Source of the DNA: Legionella maceachernii
GTDB lineage: Bacteria > Pseudomonadota > Gammaproteobacteria > Legionellales > Legionellaceae
Length of the DNA stretch: 64,000 bases
Direction: 5' to 3'
NCBI RefSeq assembly: GCF_900167045.1
Contig: NZ_FUXJ01000006.1
Coordinates: 1 to 64,000, forward strand
In this document: positions 1-7,944 of the stretch, piece by piece
Layout: each line of letters begins with the position of its first letter
Numbering within the stretch: the stretch's first letter is position 1
The notes under the pieces: model-generated
Database searches by the model: none
What the model saw: only the letters and a program-made list of their open reading frames with translations
What the model was told of the DNA's origin: nothing
Translations under genes and position numbers: made by a program

Positions 1-191
1 AGGTACAACACCATGCGACACAATGGCTATGGACGTATAATAATGAACGACCTAATACTGCTATCGGAGGGATTCCTCCAAAGCAAAAATTGGCACTAGT
101 TGCTTAATCCTCTACTTTTAGCATCACTTAAAAATGGGGGGATTACCGTGTCTCCTCTTTGGATTTTTCCATTAACCTCAACAGTTAATGA

Positions 192-464
192 GGCTACACC
201 ACCTTTTCTTTTTTTCAATTATCTCCATACACAACTTTCGACCGTAACTCTTTTTCTTATAGTAACTTCGCTAATGCGGACTTAAGGAATGCACATTTAA
301 TCAATAATAATTTCACATCTGCTGATTTTACAGGTGCAAATTTAACGGGTGTAAACTTCTCAGGGACAAATCTGTATAAAGCAAAAATATCTCAAGAGCA
401 GCTAAACTCTGTTAGTGAGCTTTGCAATGCTGTACTCCCCAATGGACAAGAGAGTGAATGTTAG
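192..464 (+). pseudogene. Pentapeptide-repeat protein fragment
   Basis: A frame open from 192 to the stop at 462-464 encodes a C-terminal run of pentapeptide-repeat units of the A(D/N)LXX type: NADLR, NAHLI, SADFT, GANLT, GVNFS, GTNLY. It ends in a short Cys-containing tail. No start codon lies in the frame and a TGA sits just upstream (189-191), so the front of the gene is missing or frameshifted. Pentapeptide repeats form a right-handed beta-helix. The parent's function cannot be told from this scrap. Confidence 0.6.
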
Positions 465-596
465 CGGGCTATTTCACAAATAGGAAAGAGCAACCGTCCA
501 ATCTCTCAGTTTATATTTATTCTAAAAGTTCTAGTAATCCTCGAAGTTTTACAGAAAAACTAAACTTTGGTTTATATTTTTGCTAATATTTCTAGT

Positions 597-1373
597 ATGA
601 CTAGAAATAATGAATCAAAAATAAACTATTTTATGGTTACTGCCCCTTCAGGGGTGGTATTAACTTCTGCTTGGCTTAAGAATCATGGAGTATCAGCAAA
701 GCTGGCATGGTGGTATGTCCACTCTGGATTACTGGAAAAGCTAGGTACGAATGCATATAAAAAAGCCGGAACTCCCATCACTTGGGCGGGCGCTATAAAT
801 GCATTACAAAGCCAGCTAGATATCCCTATTCATGTAGGGGGTAAAACTGCATTACATTTATTAGGACTAGGACATTTTATACCCATGCAAGGAATGCAAG
901 AAGTGATGTTATTTGCTCCTCCAAACACTAAGATACCTAAATGGCTATTAGCACCGCAATGGGATGCAAAATTTGAATTATATAAATCCTCGCTATTTAT
1001 TGATGCTAATAATGAAATAGGGTTTATAGAACGCTCAATCAATGAAATAAATTTAAAGTTATCAAGTCCTGAAAGAGCAGCAATGGAATTACTTTACCTA
1101 TACCCTAAACATCAATCATTCGATGAAATAGCCTATCTAATAGAAAACTTAGGCCAACTAAGACCAAAGCTAGTTCAGACACTATTAGAAAATTGTAATT
1201 CAATCAAAGTAAAAAGACTTTTTTTACACTTAAGTGAACAATTTAATCATTCATGGCTTTCTAGCCTGGACATAACAAAAATTGATTTAGGAAAAGGCAA
1301 GCGAGAGCTAGGTGATGGAGGCAAGTACTATTCTAAATATAAGCTATCTCTACCTGAAATAAAGGGGTCATAA
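597..1373 (+). CDS. abiEi: AbiEi-like antitoxin of a type IV toxin-antitoxin system
   Basis: This is a 258-residue protein directly upstream of an AbiEii-type nucleotidyltransferase, with one base between stop and next start. The N-terminal part (about residues 10-55, with TAPSGVVLTSAWLK) looks like the winged helix of AbiEi antitoxins, which repress their own operon and neutralise the toxin. I chose the ATG at 597; a TTG at 567 is in frame but adds residues unlike the family. In AbiE systems the pair gives abortive infection against phage. The identity rests on partner and layout more than on a strong motif. Confidence 0.75.
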   Translation: MTRNNESKINYFMVTAPSGVVLTSAWLKNHGVSAKLAWWYVHSGLLEKLGTNAYKKAGTPITWAGAINALQSQLDIPIHVGGKTALHLLGLGHFIPMQGMQEVMLFAPPNTKIPKWLLAPQWDAKFELYKSSLFIDANNEIGFIERSINEINLKLSSPERAAMELLYLYPKHQSFDEIAYLIENLGQLRPKLVQTLLENCNSIKVKRLFLHLSEQFNHSWLSSLDITKIDLGKGKRELGDGGKYYSKYKLSLPEIKGS

Positions 1374-1374
1374 A

Positions 1375-2301
1375 TTGAGTTTTGAAGAAGTTTATAAAAA
1401 TCAGGTAGCGTTGTTGCTTGAGGTATTACCAGTAGTTAACAACTTTAAATGCTTTGCCTTAAAAGGTGGTACTGCGATCAATTTATTCATCCGAGATATG
1501 CCGCGTTTAAGCGTTGATATAGATCTAACTTATTTACCGATTGAAAGTAGAGATATTTTTCTTGTAAATATTAAAGCCGAGATGATAAAAATGAAACAGT
1601 TCATTGAGAATCAGGGCTTAGTGGTTAAAGAAGTAATCACAAAAAATGGAACTCTCGCAAAACTGCAAGTTTTTGCTAAAAATGCCATGATTAAAATTGA
1701 GCCTAATTTTGTGCTTAGAGGCTCTGTTTTTGCTTGTGAAGAACAGGAATTATGCGAAAAAGCGCAGGATCAATTTTTAAAGTTCATGCGTATCAATACA
1801 TTATCTATTGCTGATTTATATGGTGGCAAAATCTGTGCTGCATTAGATAGATATCATCCTCGAGATTTATTTGATTTAAAACTTTTATTGGACAACCAAG
1901 GCTTAACTGAACAAATAAGACAAGCATTTATTGTATATCTTGCTAGCGGTTCCAGACCCATGCATGAACTTCTTGCTCCTAAAATCAGTGAAGTATCAAA
2001 ACAGGAATTTGAAAAAACTTTTAAAAATGAATTCTCAGGGATGACCGATACTCCCATTTCTCACGAAGAGCTGAGCAATATCAGATCGAATTTACCAAGT
2101 TTACTGCTGACTTCTTTTACAGATAATGAAAGGAAATTTTTACTAACATTGAAGTCTGGAACCCCTGATTGGTCATTACTGCCTATTGAAGGGATAGAGA
2201 CGCTTCCGGGAGTTCAGTGGAAGCTAAGGAATATTAGTAAAATCACTGATGATAAAAAGAAAGAGCAGCTTAATAGGTTAAAGCAAATTTTAGAGGTGTA
2301 A
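1375..2301 (+). CDS. abiEii: AbiEii/AbiGii nucleotidyltransferase toxin
   Basis: A 308-residue protein of the nucleotidyltransferase-like AbiEii family. Visible motifs are KGGTAINLF (residues 30-38), the acidic pair in SVDIDL (Asp48, Asp50), a third acidic residue in KIEPNF (Glu109), and the C-terminal block LYGGKICAALDR followed by RDLFDL (about 148-169). All are hallmarks of the family, whose members act as GTP/NTP-dependent growth-arresting toxins. The start is TTG, supported by AAAGGGG a few bases upstream. It lies one base after the antitoxin stop, so the pair is translationally linked. The active-site residues look intact. Confidence 0.9.
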   Translation: MSFEEVYKNQVALLLEVLPVVNNFKCFALKGGTAINLFIRDMPRLSVDIDLTYLPIESRDIFLVNIKAEMIKMKQFIENQGLVVKEVITKNGTLAKLQVFAKNAMIKIEPNFVLRGSVFACEEQELCEKAQDQFLKFMRINTLSIADLYGGKICAALDRYHPRDLFDLKLLLDNQGLTEQIRQAFIVYLASGSRPMHELLAPKISEVSKQEFEKTFKNEFSGMTDTPISHEELSNIRSNLPSLLLTSFTDNERKFLLTLKSGTPDWSLLPIEGIETLPGVQWKLRNISKITDDKKKEQLNRLKQILEV

Positions 2302-2360
2302 ATGTGGTTTGTCTTCTAAGTAAACTAAATTATCAATATCATTGACCAATGCTATGATAA

Positions 2361-2383
2361 TTGGTGCACAACCTGTGCACCAA
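2361..2383. repeat. 9-bp perfect inverted repeat between abiE and the integrase ruin
   Basis: TTGGTGCAC and GTGCACCAA face each other across five bases. It sits between the toxin stop and the 3' end of the broken integrase and has no T-run. It could be a transcription end, an operator or a relic of a recombination site; nothing here decides. Confidence 0.5.
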
Positions 2384-2419
2384 ATTGAACTCATGAAAAC
2401 TAAAGCAAAAACAAGGCGC

Positions 2420-3245
2420 TTACTCATAAGAGGCCCCTTGTAATTCGATTGCTAATACTGGAGAGGATGATTGAACCCCCATGCACATCAAAAAATAATC
2501 GGTAATCTGCTGCATTGGCTTTCTGAGCCGCTCAACATCGGTCACGATATATCCCGCAGTGATGTCACCGTTCATTTTATGGTTCATCAAACGCTTTAAC
2601 GCATAAGCTTAGATATCCAGCCCCTCAGCAATGGTAATAAAGGTTCGTCTTGGGATCATGAACCGTAAAATGAATGCCTGAGAGCTTGGTTACATTAGCC
2701 ATTTGCTTACGCGGTTCAATAATATGGCCTGCGGCTCCGGTGCTAGGAAAAACATACCCATTAATCTTTTTTCGGCTGCGCGATAATAGCAGCTCATAGA
2801 GATAGCTTGAAAGGGGAAGAGTATGAGACTCATGGTTCTTGGTATCAAGTACAGTTAAGGTTTTTTGCGTTTAAATCAACTTGATCCCAACGTAAAGTAG
2901 CGGCTTCCTGACGGCGCAAGCCAGTAAGTAATATCAGCAGGAGATAATCCCGAAAGACATCATTCTGTAATTGCTGTACCTCGTTTAAGGTAATTTGGCG
3001 CATTTTCTCAGCACGCTTTTCAGCAACAGGATCTTTTCCCGTTGCAATTTGTCCGAGCAACTTTTGAGCTTCTTTCCTTGCCATTTCAACCGTGAGTTCA
3101 GGGTAACGGCCTAAGGTAATGCGAGAAAGTTTATTTTTTATCAGTTTCTCAACAAAAAAGCTTTTGTTCCACCAGAGGTGACTCTGACACCAAATCCTTT
3201 CATCGCATCATCGTAATAGCGCTGTTGAAAATTCAAATTCCTCAT
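2420..3245 (-). pseudogene. Degenerate tyrosine recombinase (phage/island integrase)
   Basis: Reading the minus strand gives integrase pieces in order. First is an N-terminal arm-binding start (MRNLNFQQRYY... KGFGVRVTSGG) ended by TGA. Then, in another frame, comes SRITLGRYPELTVEMARKEA, typical of the DUF4102 N-domain. After an apparent deletion of the central domain comes the catalytic Arg motif TGLRRQEAATLRW. The HxLRRTF region is frameshifted (HDP/PRRTFITIAEGLDI, then a stop). Last is the end piece LMNHKMNGDITAGYIV. At least two frame breaks, a nonsense codon and an internal loss mean no activity. It marks the neighbouring abiE pair as former mobile-element cargo. Confidence 0.85.
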
Positions 3246-3358
3246 TGCCTCTCTGGGTGCACTTTGGGGTACGCTCATGAAAGAATGCACCCCTCTTCAG
3301 CCTACAAAATTAACGAGCATCTTTCGATGAGTTGACCTTGTCATTTTGATTAAATGTT

Positions 3359-3391
3359 CTTAATAATGCCTTAATGTTCAATTGTTATACT
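3359..3391 (+). promoter_or_regulatory. PmrA-like box and -10 element of the C58-like gene
   Basis: Tandem half-sites CTTAATAAT and CTTAATGTT are separated by two bases (3359-3378). The L. pneumophila PmrA consensus, as I recall it, is cTTAATatT-N2-cTTAATatT, so each half differs at one position. A TATACT -10 follows at 3386-3391, which puts the box over the -35 position, where PmrA-type activators bind. PmrA drives many Dot/Icm effector genes. Confidence 0.7.
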
Positions 3392-3416
3392 AAATCAACA
3401 CTTTCAAGGACTTCTT

Positions 3417-4088
3417 ATGCCAAGACCGATTATTAGAACAAGACAATCATCTCAGGCATTAGTGGGTTGTTGTTATGGTTACAGCTCTTTCTGGGCACGA
3501 GGACAACTAAACTTACCGCATCAAGAAAGAATCCATGAAATTCCCCTGAATAGTGAGATCGCTGCAGAACAATGGTCACAAGCCATTCCTACGGGTAAAC
3601 AAAGAAGGCTAGCAAATTTCTATATCGATTATTGGCATCAAAATGATTTAATAGACGATATAAAAAAGGGGTTGACGAATATTGGTGATGCCTTTGTGAT
3701 TAGCTACCTAGGTGCATTCGCTGGTCATGCCCTTGCCATAAAAAAGATTGGCGAAGACAGGTATCAGTACTTCGACTGTAATATTGGCGTTTATGAATTT
3801 GATAGCACAGAATTAGATAAACTTTTTTCAGATTATATTAGTCCGCGCTATCAAAAAATTTTTTATGGCCTAGTCTTAGAGCATGTTCCAGCAAATGATG
3901 TATCTCCTGATTTACTAGGAAATGTTTTAGCTACTGCCTACATAGCTGCATGTAAAATAATTTCGACCCCGATAGGAATATTTAAGTATATAGAGTCTTT
4001 GGTTGCATTAATAGCTCACCTAGTATCGAATGAGATTGGGAACAGCAATAACGCTCCTCACAATGAATCCACTGCATTAATTAGATGA
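3417..4088 (+). CDS. Candidate effector with YopT/C58-like cysteine protease motifs
   Basis: A 223-residue protein without signal peptide. Near the N-terminus, Cys19-x-Gly21-x-Ser23-x-x-Trp26 matches the nucleophile motif of papain-like C58 (YopT/AvrPphB) proteases. His104 in AGHALAI and Asp120 in YFDCN complete a plausible Cys-His-Asp triad in the right order, with the usual FDxN context. A hydrophobic stretch near residues 160-200 could be membrane-associating. The gene is monocistronic, behind a PmrA-like box and beside mobile-element debris, which fits a horizontally acquired type IV effector. Protease activity is inferred from motifs only; a substrate cannot be named. Confidence 0.6.
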   Translation: MPRPIIRTRQSSQALVGCCYGYSSFWARGQLNLPHQERIHEIPLNSEIAAEQWSQAIPTGKQRRLANFYIDYWHQNDLIDDIKKGLTNIGDAFVISYLGAFAGHALAIKKIGEDRYQYFDCNIGVYEFDSTELDKLFSDYISPRYQKIFYGLVLEHVPANDVSPDLLGNVLATAYIAACKIISTPIGIFKYIESLVALIAHLVSNEIGNSNNAPHNESTALIR

Positions 4089-4172
4089 ATTCCGGCTCAT
4101 CTTTAAATCATTTTTAAAAGGTGAAAAAACATCAATGATTAACTAATATCTTTTGCTAAATCATATACCAGC

Positions 4173-4206
4173 AATGAAACCTTGATTACGCTTTGCTTCA
4201 TCAACG
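4173..4206 (+). repeat. 34-bp dispersed repeat, copy 1
   Basis: This 34-bp stretch recurs exactly at 6157-6190, and 26 bp of it recur inverted at 7127-7152. The core is CCTTGATTACGCTTTGCTTC. It lies in the gene-free gap 4089-4380, where I see no gene. Confidence 0.85.
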
Positions 4207-4380
4207 CAGACTTCTTGCCCTCAATTTGGAACCACTCTGCTTTGATTCCGTAGTAGGTTTAAGACACGGGACAGCCCGACTATCATATTATTTTGAAATA
4301 ACTCTTTTGTTCCAATCTTTTTGATTTTCTTTCAAACTGTTACCAGTCGCCAAAATTGAGGTGCGGCATCGGAGTAAAAA

Positions 4381-4974
4381 ATGAATGAAAAGAAACCCAC
4401 TATAATCAAACGAGTGAAAACTAACAGTCCTGAATGGGATGCTACTGCCAATGAAGTCAGGCGAGCCATGATGCTGACGGCAAAACTAAACAAGCTTTCC
4501 TTCGATGATGCCGCAGAAATAAGGGCCCTATTCAGCGAGCTAATCGGTCAAAAGGTAGATGAAACTTTTAAGCTTATCCCGCCTTTTTATACATCAGGTG
4601 GTCTTGAGATAAGAGTTGGGCACAAAGTATTTATTAATCAGTGTTGCACTATTTATGATATGGGTGGTGTTGATATTGCAAATCTTGTCATGATCGGTCC
4701 AAACGTAAACATTATCACCTCAGCTCATCCACTGGAATCCACCAAGCGACGCGCTTATGTTGAAGCAAAGCCAATCGTAATTGAAAAGAACGTCTGGATT
4801 GCAACAGCTGCAACCATTCTAGGTGGAGTTACTATAGGAGAAAATTCAGTAGTCGGAGCTGGCGCAGTTGTTACGAAGGATGTTCCTGCAAACAGTTTCG
4901 TTGCGGGCGTGCCTGCTAAGGTCATTCGTTCACTTAGTCATGATGAATTTAATTTGCAAGATTCAAAAGTTTAA
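4381..4974 (+). CDS. Sugar O-acetyltransferase (maltose/NodL/LacA type)
   Basis: A 197-residue acetyltransferase of the left-handed beta-helix (hexapeptide-repeat) family, which moves acetyl from acetyl-CoA to a sugar hydroxyl. The N-terminal helical Mac domain (about 15-65) is followed by hexapeptide turns, the catalytic-His segment IITSAHPLE (His near 115), and the C-terminal coil with GGVTIGENSVVGAGAVVTKD and VAGVPAKVIR. The length fits maltose O-acetyltransferases (about 185-200 aa). A start at 4381 is preceded by GGAG. The gene stands alone between repeat-rich gaps and is probably an acquired accessory gene; the acceptor sugar is unknown. Confidence 0.88.
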   Translation: MNEKKPTIIKRVKTNSPEWDATANEVRRAMMLTAKLNKLSFDDAAEIRALFSELIGQKVDETFKLIPPFYTSGGLEIRVGHKVFINQCCTIYDMGGVDIANLVMIGPNVNIITSAHPLESTKRRAYVEAKPIVIEKNVWIATAATILGGVTIGENSVVGAGAVVTKDVPANSFVAGVPAKVIRSLSHDEFNLQDSKV

Positions 4975-4981
4975 TGGCTAG

Positions 4982-5019
4982 CGGAACCTTGATAAAGCAA
5001 AGCGTAATCAAGGCTCCGC
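4982..5019. repeat. Hairpin containing an inverted copy of the dispersed repeat core
   Basis: Arms GCGGAACCTTGAT and ATCAAGGCTCCGC form a 13-bp stem with one mismatch around a loop carrying AAGCAAAGCGTA. The loop and right arm are the reverse complement of the repeat core at 4173-4206 and 6157-6190. It lies just after the acetyltransferase stop and may serve as its transcription end. Confidence 0.6.
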
Positions 5020-5187
5020 AGGCTAATTTATCGCGCCCGAATAGGGGTAACCATTTGATCAAATATTGATACCAGGCCAGCCTATCCATTCTTTGCGGTA
5101 TAGATTACAATTTCGGCCTCAATTTATCCTCGTAAGATAAATCTTTCAATAGACTTGGTTTGAAGTGTTTTCAGGAGAAACAGTGTG

Positions 5188-5748
5188 ATGTCTATAAAAT
5201 GCTCGGTCTTTATTGCAACAAGCGTGGATGGATTTATTGCCCGAGAGGACGGGACAATTGATTGGTTGATGAAAGCCAATGAACTCGCTCCTGAAGGAGA
5301 AGATGGTGGTTACCGTGATTTTATTAGAGGAGTTAATGCGATCATTATGGGCCGGCATTCCTTTGACATGGTTAAAACTTTTAAGCCATGGCCTTATGCA
5401 TTGCCTGTAATAGTACTGACTCGCCAAAAACTCGATATACCGGATGCCCTAAAAGATAAAGTTGAATGTTCATCTGAAGATCCTGCTGCGTTAAAAAATC
5501 GCTTAGCAGCCCAAGGAATGAAACAATTATACATTGATGGCGGCATTACTATTCAGCGCTTTTTAAATGCAGGATGCCTTGATGAGTTAATCATTACCTT
5601 AATCCCTATTTTATTAGGAAAAGGGAGACGTTTGTTTGGCGAATTAAACCAAGACATCCCTCTTCATCTCATCAATTCACGCATCCTTGGGGGTGGTTTT
5701 ACGCAAATCCATTATCAAATTCTATGCAATAAACTGCAAAGGGATTAA
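5188..5748 (+). CDS. Dihydrofolate reductase / RibD C-terminal domain family protein
   Basis: A 186-residue single-domain protein of the DHFR/RibD-C fold. Visible features are the N-terminal strand SVDGFIARxDGxIDWL (about 11-27), the cofactor-loop NAIIMGRHSFD (about 51-61), the dinucleotide-binding LYIDGGITIQRFL (about 111-123) and the closing LGGGFTQIHYQI. Such stand-alone proteins probably reduce a pterin- or pyrimidine-like substrate with NADPH, but the substrate is seldom known. An ATG at 5188 and a GTG at 5185 share one AGGAG. A decayed paralogue lies at 9181-9337, in the same relation to an ornithine-cyclodeaminase-like sequence. Confidence 0.85.
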   Translation: MSIKCSVFIATSVDGFIAREDGTIDWLMKANELAPEGEDGGYRDFIRGVNAIIMGRHSFDMVKTFKPWPYALPVIVLTRQKLDIPDALKDKVECSSEDPAALKNRLAAQGMKQLYIDGGITIQRFLNAGCLDELIITLIPILLGKGRRLFGELNQDIPLHLINSRILGGGFTQIHYQILCNKLQRD

Positions 5749-5814
5749 GGCCTCCTGAATAGAGACCAATAACCGTGGAATTCGACGTTATCTCATTTAA
5801 TCCATTCATTAGGA

Positions 5815-5893
5815 TTAAACGTCGAACCAAAATTCATTTTTAATGCATTTTAATAAACGACTTGGGCAACTCCTAAACCTTGCAATAGCAAGA
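5815..5893 (-). pseudogene. 3' fragment of an ornithine-cyclodeaminase-like gene (duplicate)
   Basis: These 79 bases match 9426-9503, the 3' end of the intact ornithine-cyclodeaminase-like gene, with few differences and in the same orientation; similarity stops at 5893. No gene product is possible. It faces the intact DHFR-like gene exactly as the intact ocd gene faces the decayed DHFR-like copy, which makes it the leftover of a segmental duplication. Confidence 0.8.
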
Positions 5894-6156
5894 GTTACCC
5901 AAAAAGGATTGGAATTACTCGCAACGGTTGAAAAAAGCAAAGCACAATTCTCAAAATCGGTTCATAAATCAGGATTTGCATTAACCAAAACGAGGCACAA
6001 TGCGTACCGTCTTTGTCAGCGTCGATTTGGGAACATGCAATCAAAGCTATATTCATTTCAATCCAATCAGACAGGGCTTAGTAGACGATTAGCATGAGTG
6101 GTCACATTCTTCTTCCATCATTAGATTCGCAGAGACCTGATAAATGAAAATTGGAG

Positions 6157-6190
6157 AATGAAACCTTGATTACGCTTTGCTTCATCAACG
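6157..6190 (+). repeat. 34-bp dispersed repeat, copy 2
   Basis: Identical over 34 bp to 4173-4206. Its inverted partner at 7127-7152 frames the acidic-repeat protein gene (6340-6870), so the two could mark the ends of a moved segment. Confidence 0.85.
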
Positions 6191-6200
6191 CTACGCAGGC

Positions 6201-6320
6201 TGCCAAGAGTCGGGAGGTCCTTCGCGTTGCTCAGGATGACAGTTGTGTTGTCGTCCCGAACGTAGTGAGGGATCTCCTTGTTGGGGTTACTGCCAAGAAT
6301 TGGGAGGCCCTTCGCGTTGC
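6201..6320 (+). repeat. Degenerate tandem repeat of the CCTTCGCGTTGCTC type
   Basis: The segment at 6201-6230 (GCCAAGAGTCGGGAGG, then CCTTCGCGTTGC) recurs at 6291-6320 with about four changes. Between them lies GTCCCGAACGTAGTGAGGGATCTCC. Such sequences are a common intergenic repeat class in several bacterial genomes. Confidence 0.6.
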
Positions 6321-6339
6321 TTGCCCACTAACTCTTAAT

Positions 6340-6870
6340 TTATTTGCCCAATTCAGCAGAGTGATGGGGCTTTGGAACGTCGAGCTCAGCTATATTCCAA
6401 TTGTAGAGCTTTTTAAAATAAATAAATAAAAGATGGGCCAAACGTTGTTCCTCAGTCTGTGTTCCTGACAGTGCTTTAAGCTCATCCATAAACTCCTGCA
6501 ATTCATTTTCCTGAAACTTAGGACCTTCGAATGAAGATTGGGGAAACCATTTAGGTGAAAAAAAAGTTTTTTTGCCAGTACTTAGATTTAGTACAGCAAC
6601 AGGACCTTTTTCTGGTTTTTTATAGTTTTCGGGAATAATCTGTATCTTGAGTTGATCCAATCCACCCATAGATTCGTCTGATGAAGACGGATCTTCTTGC
6701 GGCAACTGCCCAGCTCTTATTTTCTTAAGACCTGGGTCTAACTCAGGATCCAATCCACCCGTAGATTCGCCTGATGAAGACGGACCTTCTAGAGCAAACA
6801 GATGCTCAAAAATAGCACTGTTATTTGTTGATTTTTGCGCTTCTTCAAGCATTAAACTAAATAATCGCAT
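6340..6870 (-). CDS. Unknown acidic protein with a duplicated serine/acidic motif
   Basis: A 176-residue protein I do not recognise. Residues about 29-40 and 61-72 carry near-identical motifs, GPSSSGESTGGLD and DPSSSDESMGGLD. The DNA of the two copies (about 6655-6697 and 6751-6793) is also nearly identical, so this is a recent internal duplication. The rest is hydrophilic, with a glutamate-rich C-terminal stretch before an end rich in His and Pro. No signal peptide or membrane segment is seen. AGAGAGG before the ATG supports the start. The isolated setting and E-rich C-terminus would fit a translocated effector, but this is only a guess. Confidence 0.55.
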   Translation of the reverse strand: MRLFSLMLEEAQKSTNNSAIFEHLFALEGPSSSGESTGGLDPELDPGLKKIRAGQLPQEDPSSSDESMGGLDQLKIQIIPENYKKPEKGPVAVLNLSTGKKTFFSPKWFPQSSFEGPKFQENELQEFMDELKALSGTQTEEQRLAHLLFIYFKKLYNWNIAELDVPKPHHSAELGK

Positions 6871-7162
6871 CGCACCTCTCTCTAACCGATTTATTAATAA
6901 CTAAATAGATCTAAAAATGATCATAATATCATTAAGTCATTTTATCCTCAAGCAAACATTCATGTCTGTCTTACTCGCTTTTGGCCAGTATATGGTCGGT
7001 CGGCCCCATCTGGAGAGAACATTGTTCCCCACTTAATTTTGTAGTTGTCATTATAAGTGTTTTCAATTGGGCTCCCATCCTAGCAATCCTTTAATTTATT
7101 TATAACAGATTCAACGAGTGTACTTTAAGCAAAGCGTAATCAAGGTTTCATTCTGGCTTTTG
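6871..7162. other. Gap without recognisable gene
   Basis: I find no gene of plausible length on either strand. The right end holds the inverted repeat copy at 7127-7152. Part of the promoter region for the minus-strand gene ending at 6340 must lie at 6871-6960, but no clear -35/-10 pair stands out. Confidence 0.5.
7127..7152 (-). repeat. Inverted partial copy of the dispersed repeat
   Basis: The reverse complement of these 26 bases equals the first 26 bases of the repeat at 6157-6190. It lies next to an integrase scrap (7163-7212). Confidence 0.85.
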
Positions 7163-7212
7163 GCTTCTTTCCTTGCCATTTCAACCGTGTGTTTAGGTAG
7201 CGAGCCTTAAGG
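7163..7212 (-). pseudogene. Scrap of a second tyrosine-integrase gene
   Basis: Bases 7163-7189 are identical to 3068-3094 of the integrase ruin (the part encoding VEMARKEA). Similarity continues weakly to about 7212, where LGRYPEL would be encoded but is broken by stops. It is either a second decayed integrase or a piece copied from the first. Confidence 0.65.
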
Positions 7213-7218
7213 AATTTA

Positions 7219-7944
7219 TTACATAGAATTGGAATGTTTAATTTCTAAGATAGGATTTTCGATATTGCGCTCTCCAAATTGGAAACGTAGAGCATTATAA
7301 GCATTAACCTTTTCAAATGTTGCAATTGCGGCAAAGGGTAGCTGTGTTTCATATGTATTTTTTAATAATGCTTCAATTTCCTCTGGTGATCCTTCAAAAA
7401 AAGTATTTACCTCTGAATCGTATAAAACGATCGTTTCTTTATCTTTTTTATATAAAAATACAATATGGCCCTCTAATGCGAATGAATCTGGATGAAAACT
7501 TAAAGTAGTACAGCGAACCTCATTAATGATATTCCTTACATTAAGGGAGTGAGTTTCTGTCATTCGATATTGCTTTTTTTTAACTTCGTCAATGTGCGTA
7601 TCTGTCCGTAAAACATTCGCAGGAAAAGTCATAGAGAAATCGATAATTGCGGATGGTTTGTTCCTTACATCAGCCCAGCCCCATCCTATTGCAGCATGGA
7701 ACTTCAAAATTTCATCAATGTTGTTAGCAAGTGCGTTGCTAAAAAACTCAACTTCTAGATTTTCTTGATTTTCTGCATACAAAAACGCCCGCCCCAGGGC
7801 TAATACTTGTCCAAGACAAGTACCTCTAGATATATATTTTTTAATATCCCATGATGGTGCACCAGGCAGTAGGGCATTAACTTTATCAATTGCGATCTGG
7901 TACCCTTTTTTTAGCTCTGTACATTCTAATGCAATCTGTTTCAT
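7219..7944 (-). CDS. Candidate effector with papain-like Cys-His-Asp layout
   Basis: A 241-residue protein with no overall family I recognise. RGTCLGQVLALGRAF (Cys43) begins a helix as the nucleophile of papain-like proteases does. GHIVFL (His160) is followed sixteen residues later by Asp176 in LYDSEVN. The His-to-Asp spacing and the GH...(Y/F)(Y/F)D pattern equal those of the C58-like protein encoded at 3417-4088 (His104/Asp120). This suggests a shared YopT-like fold, though not close homology. There is no signal peptide. It is flanked by integrase and repeat debris. A plausible type IV effector; activity and target are unknown. Confidence 0.5.
   Translation of the reverse strand: MKQIALECTELKKGYQIAIDKVNALLPGAPSWDIKKYISRGTCLGQVLALGRAFLYAENQENLEVEFFSNALANNIDEILKFHAAIGWGWADVRNKPSAIIDFSMTFPANVLRTDTHIDEVKKKQYRMTETHSLNVRNIINEVRCTTLSFHPDSFALEGHIVFLYKKDKETIVLYDSEVNTFFEGSPEEIEALLKNTYETQLPFAAIATFEKVNAYNALRFQFGERNIENPILEIKHSNSM

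Larger units (their letters stand above)
5894..6339. other. Gene-free, repeat-rich gap
   Basis: I see no credible gene here. The open frames at 5843-6097 and 6151-6429 read through the ocd remnant and through repeats, lack ribosome binding sites and look like no known protein. The gap holds the 34-bp repeat copy and a degenerate tandem repeat. Confidence 0.6.

Noticed and set aside
100-285. 61-codon frame at the left edge
   Set aside because: Starts with TTG without a binding site and overlaps the pentapeptide remnant in another frame.
5843-6097. 84-codon frame after the DHFR-like gene
   Set aside because: Its first part is the complementary strand of the ocd 3' remnant; nothing protein-like.
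6151-6429. 92-codon frame over the repeat region
   Set aside because: It is a translation of intergenic repeats and the end of the opposite gene.
6871-6960. PmrA box before the acidic repeat protein
   Set aside because: Only one half-site (CTTAATGAT) is present; the second is missing.
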